Below are positions 22,720 through 30,053 of a stretch of DNA of 30,240 bases, one piece after another (the stretch's first letter is position 1; each line of letters starts with the position of its first letter). This stretch comes from a virus. The notes below the pieces were generated by a model. The model searched no databases. It was not told where the DNA came from and worked only from the letters and a program-made list of their open reading frames with translations. Location: IMG/VR virus record IMGVR_UViG_3300037847_000768, positions 1 through 30,240 of that record. One strand, written 5' to 3'. Both the position numbers and the translations under genes were made by a program.

Positions 22720-23199
22720 TTAAAAGGGTCTTTCCATGTCTACTTCAACAGATGGTATAGTTCCATACTTTGCGTATTCATATATTATGTCAGCATCTCT
22801 TAACATTTGTTCTACTGTACAATCCCCTTTACAAAACTCTACAGCTGATCTAACAGAACTTTGTCTCATTATTCTGTCCTCTTTATCTGTATCAATTACT
22901 TGTCCTGTTTTTGTCTTGTAAGTTTGTCCAGTTTCTCTGTCATAACTTGTTCCTCCATCACCGAACTTTTGCTCGTATGATCTTTCAAAATGTGGTTTAA
23001 TTTTAGGAAAATCGCCTCCATGATATTCATAACTTACTACATCTCCTTTTTTAAACTTGTCTTGATTTTCTGACTTAGACATGTATTGCCCAGTGTCTCC
23101 GTTAGTCATTTCAATATCATATTTATACATGATACCGAATTTACCTTCCCACGTTCCATTTGGTTGAACGTTTTTTACTGTTGATGTTTTTACTTTCAT
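22720..23199 (-). CDS. Probable single-stranded DNA-binding protein, 159 aa
   Basis: The N-terminal half has an OB-fold-like pattern: VKTSTVKNVQPNGTWEGKFG, MYKYDIEMTNGDTGQYMSKS, then QDKFKKGDVVSYEYHGGDFP. A flexible Gly/Thr/Asp-rich linker follows, then a helical acidic end (SVRSAVEFCKGDCTVEQMLR, DADIIYEYAK). OB-fold plus acidic C-terminus fits phage SSB proteins. It is two bases upstream of the DnaA-like gene and belongs to the same replication cluster. Confidence is limited because no invariant motif defines the family. Confidence 0.6.
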   Translation of the reverse strand: MKVKTSTVKNVQPNGTWEGKFGIMYKYDIEMTNGDTGQYMSKSENQDKFKKGDVVSYEYHGGDFPKIKPHFERSYEQKFGDGGTSYDRETGQTYKTKTGQVIDTDKEDRIMRQSSVRSAVEFCKGDCTVEQMLRDADIIYEYAKYGTIPSVEVDMERPF

Positions 23200-23209
23200 C
23201 TTTATATAT

Positions 23210-23509
23210 TTATTTATTTTGCCTACTCTTTAGATTTTCGGCTTCCTCTTTTTCTACAATGTCATCAATAACTTTATCTACATCTTTTAGAGCTAAGTCA
23301 TCAGGATGTTCCTCTTTATTAAGATCTTTTACATATTTTAATACACTTGCTCTAATCTCATCTATATGTAGCCATTCTAATAATTCAAATGCGTTAAAAA
23401 CAAGTGTTATATCCTCTCCATTATGGTCTTTACCTCTAAGATATACTTCATTCTCATATGATTGGAATGTATTAATATCGTGTATTGCTAAGTATCTTTC
23501 TTCTGTCAT
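23210..23509 (-). CDS. Acidic hypothetical protein, 99 aa
   Basis: Starts MTEERYLAIHDINTFQSYEN with beta-like strands (EVYLRGKDHNGEDITLVFNA) and a Glu/Asp/Lys-rich helical end (DVDKVIDDIVEKEEAENLK). Overlaps the 112-aa gene as ATGA. Its pattern, including FNAFELLEWL, is common among small early proteins of flavobacterial phages, but I cannot assign a function. Confidence 0.6.
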   Translation of the reverse strand: MTEERYLAIHDINTFQSYENEVYLRGKDHNGEDITLVFNAFELLEWLHIDEIRASVLKYVKDLNKEEHPDDLALKDVDKVIDDIVEKEEAENLKSRQNK

Positions 23510-23844
23510 AGTATTACTGGTATTTTATTATTATTATTATATTCTTGTATCATGTAATCTTTTATAGGTTCATCAAAACTATCTCTTAATTGCCAAGCAT
23601 GGTTCTTTAACATATGTGCAAATAGTCTATATATCTGTAATTCTGTTCCCACCACTATTACTTCCGAATACAACCTTTTGTAGTCTACACAATTTTCTGT
23701 TCCTCCGTACCCGTTATTTCTTGTGATACTTGCTTTTTGTAATGTAGGTTTTAACACCCATTGTTTAGCTACAACCTCTTTATTGTCTAGGTATTCCCCA
23801 GTGAAATAACACTTTGTAGGTTTGTTTAGATCTTTTATTTTCAT
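23506..23844 (-). CDS. Hypothetical early protein, 112 aa
   Basis: Starts MKIKDLNKPTKCYFTGEYLD. The CYFTGE segment resembles a short metal- or nucleic-acid-binding loop, but only two cysteines are present. A helix ELQIYRLFAHMLKNHAWQLR and a basic-neutral end follow. ATGA overlaps with both neighbours place it in the early operon. No family recognised. Confidence 0.55.
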   Translation of the reverse strand: MKIKDLNKPTKCYFTGEYLDNKEVVAKQWVLKPTLQKASITRNNGYGGTENCVDYKRLYSEVIVVGTELQIYRLFAHMLKNHAWQLRDSFDEPIKDYMIQEYNNNNKIPVIL

Positions 23845-24227
23845 GATAATTCTTTTATGATTTTATCGTAATCTTCTGTAGTACATTCACCGTTCCAAAT
23901 ATCATGTATATGTTCTGTTTCGTATAGTATTTCTTCTCCTTCTATATATACAAACATATTTACAACCTTTTCTGGACTTGATGTGTCTGTAGAAACTTCT
24001 CCAAAATTGTATTTTTCATATTGAACCACTTTATCAATCATTGTAAATACATCTAAGTCGTGTTTCTTAATCCATTGTCTAGCGTTGTAGTTTCCAATAA
24101 TATACATATCCTCATTGAAAATGTGATGGTGTAAATCACAAGCGTAATGTTCTTGTTCCCACGCTTTCATTTCTTTAAGTCTATCAATAGTGTGTTGATA
24201 AAGTTCTTCTGTTATAGTTTTTGTCAT
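23841..24227 (-). CDS. Hypothetical early protein, 128 aa
   Basis: Starts MTKTITEELYQHTIDRLKEM. A His/Asp-rich segment (CDLHHHIFNEDMYIIGNYNA) is followed by RQWIKKHDLDVFTMIDKV and an acidic end with HIHDIWNGECTTEDY. Such small acidic proteins are frequent in phage early regions. The gene is preceded by a structured intergenic hairpin (24254-24310). Function unknown. Confidence 0.55.
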   Translation of the reverse strand: MTKTITEELYQHTIDRLKEMKAWEQEHYACDLHHHIFNEDMYIIGNYNARQWIKKHDLDVFTMIDKVVQYEKYNFGEVSTDTSSPEKVVNMFVYIEGEEILYETEHIHDIWNGECTTEDYDKIIKELS

Positions 24228-24253
24228 AGTTTTTTTTTATTTTAAAAATGGAA

Positions 24254-24310
24254 GGAACATTATAATTATCAACTACCAAAGTGGTTTGTGATTTAAGATT
24301 ATAATGCTCC
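24254..24310 (-). repeat. Long imperfect inverted repeat in a short intergenic region
   Basis: Arms 24254-24266 and 24298-24310 pair over 13 bases with one mismatch, including a perfect CATTATAAT/ATTATAATG. The 31-nt centre holds a second small hairpin (ACCA-AAG-TGGT). On the minus strand this is the 5' leader of the 128-aa gene. It has no T-run of terminator type directly after the stem. Confidence 0.6.
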
Positions 24311-24316
24311 GACCAA

Positions 24317-24523
24317 TTAGAATTGTAATAATACAAATGATAATATAATAAATAAAGTCATTGTAAGTGTTCTCAATGCAATGTCTGAATATTTACTAAA
24401 GTCGTATTCTTTTATTTTCTCTATATTATAGTTAGAGTATTTGTTTTTAAACACAAAGTTAGCTGTGTCCTTAGCGTTTCTGTATTGAATAAATCCGGTG
24501 TTTTTGTTTGTAATTTTATACAT
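24317..24523 (-). CDS. Small membrane protein, 68 aa
   Basis: Starts MYKITNKNTGFIQYRNAKDT. A polar N-terminal domain is followed by a single C-terminal transmembrane helix (LRTLTMTLFIILSFVLLQF). The C-tail-anchored layout suggests the first ~45 residues are cytoplasmic. It follows the terminator after the leader gene, so its expression needs read-through. Could be a host-takeover or superinfection-exclusion protein, but nothing specific shows this. Confidence 0.55.
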   Translation of the reverse strand: MYKITNKNTGFIQYRNAKDTANFVFKNKYSNYNIEKIKEYDFSKYSDIALRTLTMTLFIILSFVLLQF

Positions 24524-24537
24524 AATTATATTTATTT

Positions 24538-24567
24538 AAAAAAAAAGCAGACAACTTTTGCCTGCTT
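24538..24567 (-). terminator. Rho-independent terminator / attenuator after the leader gene
   Basis: Minus-strand AAGCAGGCAAAAGTTGTCTGCTT forms about ten pairs (24545-24567) and is followed by nine T. It sits between the leader gene and the 68-aa gene, only about 190 bases from the early promoter. Confidence 0.9.
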
Positions 24568-24573
24568 GTGTTA

Positions 24574-24729
24574 TTATCTTTCTATTATTTCTACTAAATC
24601 GTCTTTAAATGTTTTCATAGCATATAATGTAGCGTCTTTAATATTCTCCATTTCTAAAAATGTAACATTCATACATCTTTTTCCATTTAAAGTTCTGTTT
24701 GTTAAATAGTAAATTTTAAATTTTCTCAT
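24574..24729 (-). CDS. Early leader protein, 51 aa
   Basis: ATG at 24729, about 30 bases downstream of the promoter -7 box, opens 51 codons ending in TAA. The product begins MRKFKIYYLTNRTLNGKRCM and continues NVTFLEMENIKDATLYAMKT to a charged end. It is the first gene of the early operon and is followed at once by a strong terminator, so it would be expressed on its own unless termination is overcome. No family recognised. Confidence 0.65.
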   Translation of the reverse strand: MRKFKIYYLTNRTLNGKRCMNVTFLEMENIKDATLYAMKTFKDDLVEIIER

Positions 24730-24760
24730 AATTTTATAAATCTTTTAATTAATAATAGAG

Positions 24761-24790
24761 CAAAGTAAAGCCTTTATTTTGGTTTGGCAA
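24761..24790 (-). promoter_or_regulatory. Bacteroidetes-type early promoter
   Basis: TTG (24788-24790), 20-bp spacer, then TACTTTG (24761-24767), a near match to the TTG / TAnnTTTG promoter of Bacteroidetes. It is in the largest intergenic gap and reads into the early genes. A 6-bp inverted repeat (24838-24854) lies upstream and could be an operator. Confidence 0.7.
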
Positions 24791-24916
24791 TGATTTTTAA
24801 CAAAAAAAAGTTTGTAAATATTTTTTACTATTTATAACTATATTAATTATATAGATAAATTAATGTATTTATATGTATTTTATGAGAAAGTGTCTTAAAT
24901 CGTCTCTAAAGGGGTT

Positions 24917-25636
24917 CTATAAAGACATCAACAAGTTTATTGGTAAAGTTCCATCGTTTAACACAACTGCACAAGCTACAGCTGGTTTTTTACCATATTT
25001 AGCGTAAGCCATAGCATAACTTTCATGATTTATTCCACAGCCTACCTGAGTGCCATAAACACGATAATTTTGTCCTACATAGTGTTCTGTATAACATTGT
25101 GTATGTAAATGACCCTGGACAGTATTCATCATATCAGCTCTACACTTAGTCCTGGCAGTACCTCCTTCACCGTGAATGTATTGAACATTATTTTTTACGT
25201 ATCTTTCTACGAAATTCCATTTAGGAGTGTTGAGGACTTCTTTATATGATTTTATCCACTTCTTAGGTATATCAGAAGTTTGTGCTTTCCTCATAATCAT
25301 ACGATCATGATTACCTATTATAACTGTAGCTTTTGGAAATGCTTTATACCATCTAGCAATCCTTTCTATTGCAAGATCTAATTCTACTCCACCACTCATA
25401 CCATCCGGATTAGTTTCATGGTATGAACTGTAGTGGTTATCTATTATGTCACCGATAAACACAACCTCATTACAATTAAACTTATCGTATTGTTCAATAC
25501 AAAATTCTAAATATGCGTCTAAACAGAAGGGTTCATGTAAGTCCCCTATGACTAGGACGTTTGAACTCTCCTGCTTACGCATCTTAATTAATCTGTCTAT
25601 CTCATGAGGTTTTAACCGGTATCGGTTGTTTCTCAT
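24917..25636 (-). CDS. Calcineurin-like metallophosphoesterase, 239 aa
   Basis: All metal-binding motifs of the calcineurin-like phosphoesterase family are present: GDLH (31-34), GDIIDNH (62-68), GNHD (108-111), IHGE with H155, and GHLH (175-178). The enzyme is likely a dinuclear-metal phosphodiesterase or phosphatase. Phage members of this family have been linked to nucleotide or nucleic-acid metabolism; the substrate here is unknown. It is the last gene of the lysis-type block, sharing one base with the small membrane gene. The stop is followed by a 187-bp gap with no clear terminator. Confidence 0.85.
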   Translation of the reverse strand: MRNNRYRLKPHEIDRLIKMRKQESSNVLVIGDLHEPFCLDAYLEFCIEQYDKFNCNEVVFIGDIIDNHYSSYHETNPDGMSGGVELDLAIERIARWYKAFPKATVIIGNHDRMIMRKAQTSDIPKKWIKSYKEVLNTPKWNFVERYVKNNVQYIHGEGGTARTKCRADMMNTVQGHLHTQCYTEHYVGQNYRVYGTQVGCGINHESYAMAYAKYGKKPAVACAVVLNDGTLPINLLMSL

Positions 25637-25791
25637 TACTTAATTCTGTTTGGTATAACTTTATCTACAAACCAAATAACCTTGTTAAGTAATGAGTTGT
25701 CTTTCTCTGAAGGTGTTAATCTAACAATTACTTCAAAGATAGCAATTAAACTCCAAATCAATGTAGTCCAATCAATGTTTGATAATTCCAT
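25636..25791 (-). CDS. Small membrane protein, candidate holin or lysis accessory, 51 aa
   Basis: Start placed at ATG 25791 (MELSNIDWTTLIW) after the M15 gene stop; a longer frame would begin inside the M15 gene. One membrane segment, WTTLIWSLIAIFEVIVRL (about 8-25), then a conserved-looking cytoplasmic part (LTPSEKDNSLLNKVIWFVDK, VIPNRIK). Proteins of this pattern are common in phages and prophages of Bacteroidetes next to lysis genes. A holin or spanin-like role is inferred from position and size only. Confidence 0.55.
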   Translation of the reverse strand: MELSNIDWTTLIWSLIAIFEVIVRLTPSEKDNSLLNKVIWFVDKVIPNRIK

Positions 25792-25808
25792 AATATAATA
25801 AAATTTAG

Positions 25809-26195
25809 TTAATATGTCCAAATTACGTTTTGTCTATGTCCTTCATATGTAGACAAATCTACATGGATAAAAGTGTCTGCAATACCTATTCTTGAAAAAC
25901 CTGCTAACACTAAAGCGTTAATAATTATCCATCTATCTCTACTATTACTACATGCAATATCTGCAGCAAGACCTTTTAAATGTGGTGATGTTCCTTTTTT
26001 AGCAGTCTTATACCCGCGTCTTGTAAGATCCTCTTGATACTCCTCTGTCCTATACCCACTGGTTATCAAAAACGGTATTTCTGCTAATCCACGAGCGTCA
26101 TCTAATTTCTCTAAAAACTCACTATTCATCATCATTCCACTACCTTTAAGATCTGGGCTGTCAAATTCTGAATGTTTAAAGTATTTTAAAGTCAT
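25809..26195 (-). CDS. M15-family peptidase (endolysin), 128 aa
   Basis: Peptidoglycan D,D/L,D-peptidase of the peptidase M15_3 type, probably the phage endolysin. The metal and catalytic residues are visible: SPHLKGLAADI (H72, D79), TFIHVDL (H111, D113), with FLITSGYRTEEYQ upstream. The YFKHSEF start is typical. No signal peptide, so release needs a holin. It is translationally coupled by TAATG to a 28-aa Cys gene and to a GTG-start membrane gene, and followed by another small membrane gene, a compact lysis cassette. Confidence 0.9.
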   Translation of the reverse strand: MTLKYFKHSEFDSPDLKGSGMMMNSEFLEKLDDARGLAEIPFLITSGYRTEEYQEDLTRRGYKTAKKGTSPHLKGLAADIACSNSRDRWIIINALVLAGFSRIGIADTFIHVDLSTYEGHRQNVIWTY

Positions 26196-26281
26196 TATTT
26201 TTTTTTACAATTAGTTTTACATGCTCCAAAACATACCTTTCCGTTAGATATGTAATATAAAAATTTACAAATATATTTCAT
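26195..26281 (-). CDS. 28-aa cysteine-rich microprotein
   Basis: ATG at 26281 and TAA at 26195 share a base with the upstream stop and the downstream M15 start (TAATG each). The product begins MKYICKFLYYISNGKVCFG and ends with ACKTNCKKK. Four Cys (5, 17, 21, 25) in 28 residues suggest a metal or disulfide knot. Coupling at both ends supports expression. Confidence 0.55.
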   Translation of the reverse strand: MKYICKFLYYISNGKVCFGACKTNCKKK

Positions 26282-26454
26282 TATTTATTTTTTTTATTGT
26301 GTGAATACCATCTATTTACAGTGTATCCAATAGTTAATACTAGTAATATTATTTTTAATATCATCTCTACCTCAGCAAATGTAGTAAATCCTATTACAGA
26401 ACTATTTACTATTATTGTTTCTGCGGTGTCCTTTGTTGCTGTTCTTAGTGGCAC
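26281..26454 (-). CDS. GTG-start membrane protein, candidate holin, 57 aa
   Basis: The frame runs from GTG at 26454 to TAA at 26281, which overlaps the next ATG. Residues 1-30 are polar (TATKDTAETIIVNSSVIGF), then comes a single membrane helix (ILKIILLVLTIGYTV, about 32-46) and a basic tail (NRWYSHNKKNK), an N-out/C-in layout often found in holin-like proteins of flavobacterial phages just before an M15 endolysin. An internal ATG (codon 31) would give only 27 residues. It overlaps a 37-aa frame in another reading frame; this one looks more protein-like at its C-terminal part. Confidence 0.55.
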   Translation of the reverse strand: MPLRTATKDTAETIIVNSSVIGFTTFAEVEMILKIILLVLTIGYTVNRWYSHNKKNK

Positions 26455-26515
26455 TTTTTATATATGTTTTTAAGGCTACTTCGTTTTTAACCTTCGGTTT
26501 ATAATTTTTTCTCAT
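26402..26515 (-). CDS. Basic 37-aa microprotein frame overlapping the holin-like gene
   Basis: ATG at 26515 shares a base with the stop of the connector gene (TAATG). The product begins MRKNYKPKVKNEVALKTYIK and ends in a basic Asn-rich tail. It may be a true gene, or simply the leader that couples translation to the GTG start at 26454, which lies inside it. Confidence 0.4.
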   Translation of the reverse strand: MRKNYKPKVKNEVALKTYIKSATKNSNKGHRRNNNSK

Positions 26516-27090
26516 TATGGGTTTAGATCAGGCGTTAAAAAATCATCTAACGTTATCCTACCTCCTCTATCTTTTGTTGTTGCTCTTTCTAAATTCATAC
26601 CTGAGTAGTAATTTGATTTAGAAGGACTAATATCTGCACCTGTGTTCGTATTGTATTCTGGATAACTAGAAGTGTTATGTCTTATGTAGTCTATTAGACG
26701 TTCAGTGTAAAATTCAGCTGTGTTTCTAATTTCTTCTCTTAAACTATTCATGTCTTCTTGACTCATACTTTCAATGTTCTCACTAGTCTTTACACCTATT
26801 CCGTTGTTAGATACTCTAACTCTAAGAAAAGGAAGACACTCATAAAAAGCCCAGTGTACAAGTGCATCCTGTATGTAGTCGTCTACAAGCGTTTGATAAG
26901 CACCGGATAAACTACTTCCGCTAATATCGCTCTGTAGCTTTACAAACAAATCTGTTCCTAGTTTTGTTTCTATATACTTCTTTTGTGCAACTTTTAAGTA
27001 TGGTAATATGAACTCATTGTCCACGTTACCTCCTAAGGCTGTACTGTCTTTTAGTTTGTTTTCTGATATAAAGAGTATGTAATTTGCCAT
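26515..27090 (-). CDS. Head-tail connector-like protein (DUF6712-like), 191 aa
   Basis: Starts MANYILFISENKLKDSTALG. A helical core follows (VAQKKYIETKLGTDLFVKL, YQTLVDDYIQDALVHWAFYE), then FLRVRVSNNGIGVKTSENIE and EFYTERLIDYIRHNTSSYPE. This is the pattern I know from DUF6712-type head-completion proteins of Bacteroidetes phages, which sit after the portal gene. Role at the portal-neck interface is inferred from context. No membrane segment. Confidence 0.7.
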   Translation of the reverse strand: MANYILFISENKLKDSTALGGNVDNEFILPYLKVAQKKYIETKLGTDLFVKLQSDISGSSLSGAYQTLVDDYIQDALVHWAFYECLPFLRVRVSNNGIGVKTSENIESMSQEDMNSLREEIRNTAEFYTERLIDYIRHNTSSYPEYNTNTGADISPSKSNYYSGMNLERATTKDRGGRITLDDFLTPDLNP

Positions 27091-27095
27091 TAGTA

Positions 27096-29072
27096 TTAAT
27101 TTAATCTAGCCCTATTAGGCATGTTATATGGTATTCTATTTACTTTCTGATCGTTTGCTTTAGGGTAAAAACCTCTACTCCTTGCTTCTACTGTTCCTAC
27201 AATGTCCGTTGCTTGTCTTATTTTTGTTCCTTTCTTTCCTTTTGCGTAAAAATAAATTTTTCTTCTCCAAAAATGACCACAATTTACACCACCCTTGTAT
27301 AACCATACATTATACGTCTTAGCTCCTTTAGGGCCGAAACCTGGGTTTACTTTTGTGTTGTTCATTTTCAATATATCTTCTTTACGATAAACTTTTCCAA
27401 TAGCAGCGGCTAACATCATTTTATTACAAAATTCTCTACTATTCCCTGCGTTTCTTCCCTCCGCATATTCATATCTAACTTTGTATAAATTTCCGTCTCT
27501 GTCAGTTCCGTCTTGTTTACTATCTAAGTCCGGTCTATTTCTTCCTGTTGTAGCAAATTCATACTTAGCTATATCGTTTAACTCAAACTCAAAGTCAAAA
27601 TCCTCGTGTTCCTCCTGGACTTCTGTATCTGATATTAAGTTCCATTCGTTTTCATCTATTACTTCTCCATGTTCTGCTAGAAATTTATCTAATTCTGTTG
27701 TTTCTTCATGATTTTCACAAGGCATGTAATAAGTCTTGCCATCTAACGTATGTTCGTGATACCCTTTACACCCCATCTTTTCAGCTTCTGCTTCAGCTTC
27801 TTCTATTGTATCATATAGAGGTAGATCCTCTCCGTCTCTTACCATACTACCAACCTTTGCTAATTTTTCTTCTTGGACTGCGTTTAATGGTGGTAATCCT
27901 AATTCCTCTCTTATCTCGTCTTGTGTCATCACTGACTTCATGTCCTCAATAGTAAATTTAGATGTAATTGGTTTGTTCTGTATAAACTCTAATGGTAGGC
28001 CTATATTGTTTACATCTAATATTTTACTGATACATTTTAATATAGTATTTTGATAAGGTTTTACTACAGTGTTTAAATACACTTCAAATGCACTATTTAA
28101 CTCATCTGCATTATTACCAAGTCCTGTGTCATTTTTTATACCCATAAGCATTGGTGACGTAACACGATGTCCTGTAAGTATATTTTGAACCAAAAGTTCT
28201 TGTAAAGCTAAGTATTGTTTGTCTGCATTAGCTACAGATATTGGTGTTATAACAGGTGTTTTAGTTTGATCGTCTGAAAACGTAAGTACAAATTTACCAC
28301 TAGCTTTTGCACCTGTAAATTTATTTTTAATACTATTCTCTATTTGCCACCTTTCTTCTTCGGTTGGTATACCATTAGAAAACGAAATAAAGTAACTCCC
28401 ACTGAAGCCGTTCTCTATATTTGACAAATGAAACTCTGCTACTCGTTGATCAATAAGAGCCCAATTACACGAAGCAGTGTAATCAGGTGTAAAATATATA
28501 TCCATATTTGGACTATATGTTCCTGTATAAATTATCTGACTAGGACTAGTTCTGTCGTTTAAATTAAATGCAGGTACTTTATGAGGTTTGTTTTTTCTAG
28601 TATTACTCCAATCAGAACAAACGTAATAGTGTTCTACTCTACCTAATTTATTTGGTTTACCTGCTCGTAATCTTTCAACTGGTACGTGATAAATCTCCGC
28701 AACCTCTGTACGTGCTTGGTTCCAAATAATGTTAATAGCAAATCCACCCTGTAATTTGTAGTCAAATGCTAACTTTTTTACTACTTCATGCAACGTCTCA
28801 CTACTATTAGCTTTAGCCATAAATCTTTTTAACTCAGCTTCTACTTGTAAATTGTCATTTTCTTTTACTGTTAAACCTTCTCCTGCAATCATGTCAGATG
28901 TAGCGTTAATAATTGCGGAATGTGTAGAACTGTTGTAATAGAGGTCAATTAAAAACTGAGGATACAGGTTGTTCCAATTTTCTGTACCATACTCTATCCA
29001 GTCCTTAGATATATTCTCAATGACTTTTGGCGCTGTTTGTGTTTCAAGATTTATGTTAAGTATTTTATCCAT
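27096..29072 (-). CDS. Portal protein with an additional C-terminal domain, 658 aa
   Basis: The first ~400 residues are portal-like: WIEYGTENWNNLYPQFLIDL, YYNSSTHSAIINATSDMIAG, FTGAKASGKFVLTFSDDQTK, MLMGIKNDTGLGNNADELNS and EDMKSVMTQDEIREELGLPP. The portal is the dodecameric channel for DNA packaging. Residues about 415-480 are an acidic Cys/His-containing linker (KMGCKGYHEHTLDGKTYYMP). From about 510 a separate domain begins (YEYAEGRNAGNSREFCNKMM, KVYRKEDILKMNNTKVNPGF, NVWLYKGGVNCGHFWRRKIY), known from minor head proteins of related phages. Total length is over 200 aa more than a simple portal. Confidence 0.85.
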   Translation of the reverse strand: MDKILNINLETQTAPKVIENISKDWIEYGTENWNNLYPQFLIDLYYNSSTHSAIINATSDMIAGEGLTVKENDNLQVEAELKRFMAKANSSETLHEVVKKLAFDYKLQGGFAINIIWNQARTEVAEIYHVPVERLRAGKPNKLGRVEHYYVCSDWSNTRKNKPHKVPAFNLNDRTSPSQIIYTGTYSPNMDIYFTPDYTASCNWALIDQRVAEFHLSNIENGFSGSYFISFSNGIPTEEERWQIENSIKNKFTGAKASGKFVLTFSDDQTKTPVITPISVANADKQYLALQELLVQNILTGHRVTSPMLMGIKNDTGLGNNADELNSAFEVYLNTVVKPYQNTILKCISKILDVNNIGLPLEFIQNKPITSKFTIEDMKSVMTQDEIREELGLPPLNAVQEEKLAKVGSMVRDGEDLPLYDTIEEAEAEAEKMGCKGYHEHTLDGKTYYMPCENHEETTELDKFLAEHGEVIDENEWNLISDTEVQEEHEDFDFEFELNDIAKYEFATTGRNRPDLDSKQDGTDRDGNLYKVRYEYAEGRNAGNSREFCNKMMLAAAIGKVYRKEDILKMNNTKVNPGFGPKGAKTYNVWLYKGGVNCGHFWRRKIYFYAKGKKGTKIRQATDIVGTVEARSRGFYPKANDQKVNRIPYNMPNRARLN

Positions 29073-29761
29073 TATAATGCGTTTAAGTAATTGTTTAAGT
29101 TGGTTCTATCAGAAGAACTTAGAGATTGATTTGTTACAACTATTTCAACACATATCCCATCAAAAGCCCCCATAACTCTGTCTAAGTTAAAATCTGGGGT
29201 TTTGTTTATTTCTGAGTCTTGTTGTGCTCCGTCTAAATACACTCTACAGTCGTCGCTACTGTCTCTCTCAAATCCTATGTTATAAAAAGTTCCTGTTGAA
29301 ATTGTGCTACATGTATAATTCATAGCTGTGCCTCCTCCTATTTTTGCTCTAAATTGTGTAGAAGTTTGTAATCTAAAAAAGTCGTCGTCTGAAGCACCAG
29401 TTGCGTCGTTAAACATTATATCGTTTGCTCCTGTGCTTATTGTGTCAAATTTTAGTCTAGAATAAAACGCAAACTCTCCTGTAAAATCTATTTGAGTAAT
29501 ATCTAGTTTGTTGTTTCCTGCACCCTCTACACCCCCTGTCGCTGCGTTATAAGTAAATCTAGACGCTGCTCCAGTCGCATTTTTTCCGTTTCCTGATTGA
29601 TCTGCCCATCCGTAGACCGCGTCTCCGTCTTCTGCTTCTGATCCGTCGCTTTCTGTAATTCCTATTCCTTTCCTAAACCAAAATTGTAATCCAGATAAAT
29701 CTGCAGGTGTAAATTCTCCAGATACTTGACTTCTTACTGTATTAGATAATCCTAATTTCAT
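29072..29761 (-). CDS. LamG/concanavalin-like virion protein, 229 aa
   Basis: After ~20 residues (PADLSGLQFWFRKGIGI) the sequence shows a LamG-like jelly-roll pattern: YGWADQSGNGKNATGA, FAFYSRLKFDTISTGANDIM, FFRLQTSTQFRAKIGGGTAM, TFYNIGFERDSSDDCRVYLD, and a last strand with GAFDGICVEIVVTNQSLSSS. Such domains bind carbohydrates or decorate virions. Sharing of single bases with both neighbours (TAATG) couples it to the portal gene and to a small structural gene. Probably a surface decoration or adhesion protein. Confidence 0.65.
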   Translation of the reverse strand: MKLGLSNTVRSQVSGEFTPADLSGLQFWFRKGIGITESDGSEAEDGDAVYGWADQSGNGKNATGAASRFTYNAATGGVEGAGNNKLDITQIDFTGEFAFYSRLKFDTISTGANDIMFNDATGASDDDFFRLQTSTQFRAKIGGGTAMNYTCSTISTGTFYNIGFERDSSDDCRVYLDGAQQDSEINKTPDFNLDRVMGAFDGICVEIVVTNQSLSSSDRTNLNNYLNAL

Positions 29762-30048
29762 TATAGAGTGTCGTTCTTATAAACTAATGCTAATCCTGTT
29801 CCTGATAATGTTATTGCTGTAAAGTTAAGAAATAAAGTTGTTCCAGCTGCGTAAGTTCTGTGTAAATCTGCATCTGTTCCTGTTACATTAGATCCTGTTG
29901 TTATAGCTGCTACTGTAGTTTCTACAGGAAAATGTACTGCATAATAACTAACTCCTGCAACAGCTGCTATAGCGTCTGTATCCTCTATAATTGTAACAGC
30001 TCCTTTACCTAATTGGTATCCTAATAATTCGTTTGTACTATCTGCCAT
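29761..30048 (-). CDS. Small structural protein, 95 aa
   Basis: Beta-rich, Gly/Thr-rich protein beginning MADSTNELLGYQLGKGAVTI, with YYAVHFPVETTVAAITTGSN and a final FTAITLSGTGLALVY. This pattern is frequent in small virion proteins of marine phages (fibre, decoration or spike-base type). It lies between the partial structural gene at the right edge and the LamG-like gene. Specific role not assignable. Confidence 0.6.
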   Translation of the reverse strand: MADSTNELLGYQLGKGAVTIIEDTDAIAAVAGVSYYAVHFPVETTVAAITTGSNVTGTDADLHRTYAAGTTLFLNFTAITLSGTGLALVYKNDTL

Positions 30049-30053
30049 AATTT

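Noticed and set aside
24882-25000. Plus-strand ATG frame near the phosphoesterase stop
   Set aside because: Short, antisense to the end of the phosphoesterase gene, with no coding pattern and no plus-strand promoter.
25792-25821. Longer start for the 51-aa membrane protein
   Set aside because: The start would be inside the end of the M15 gene; ATG at 25791 has a TATATTATG context and begins directly before the membrane domain.
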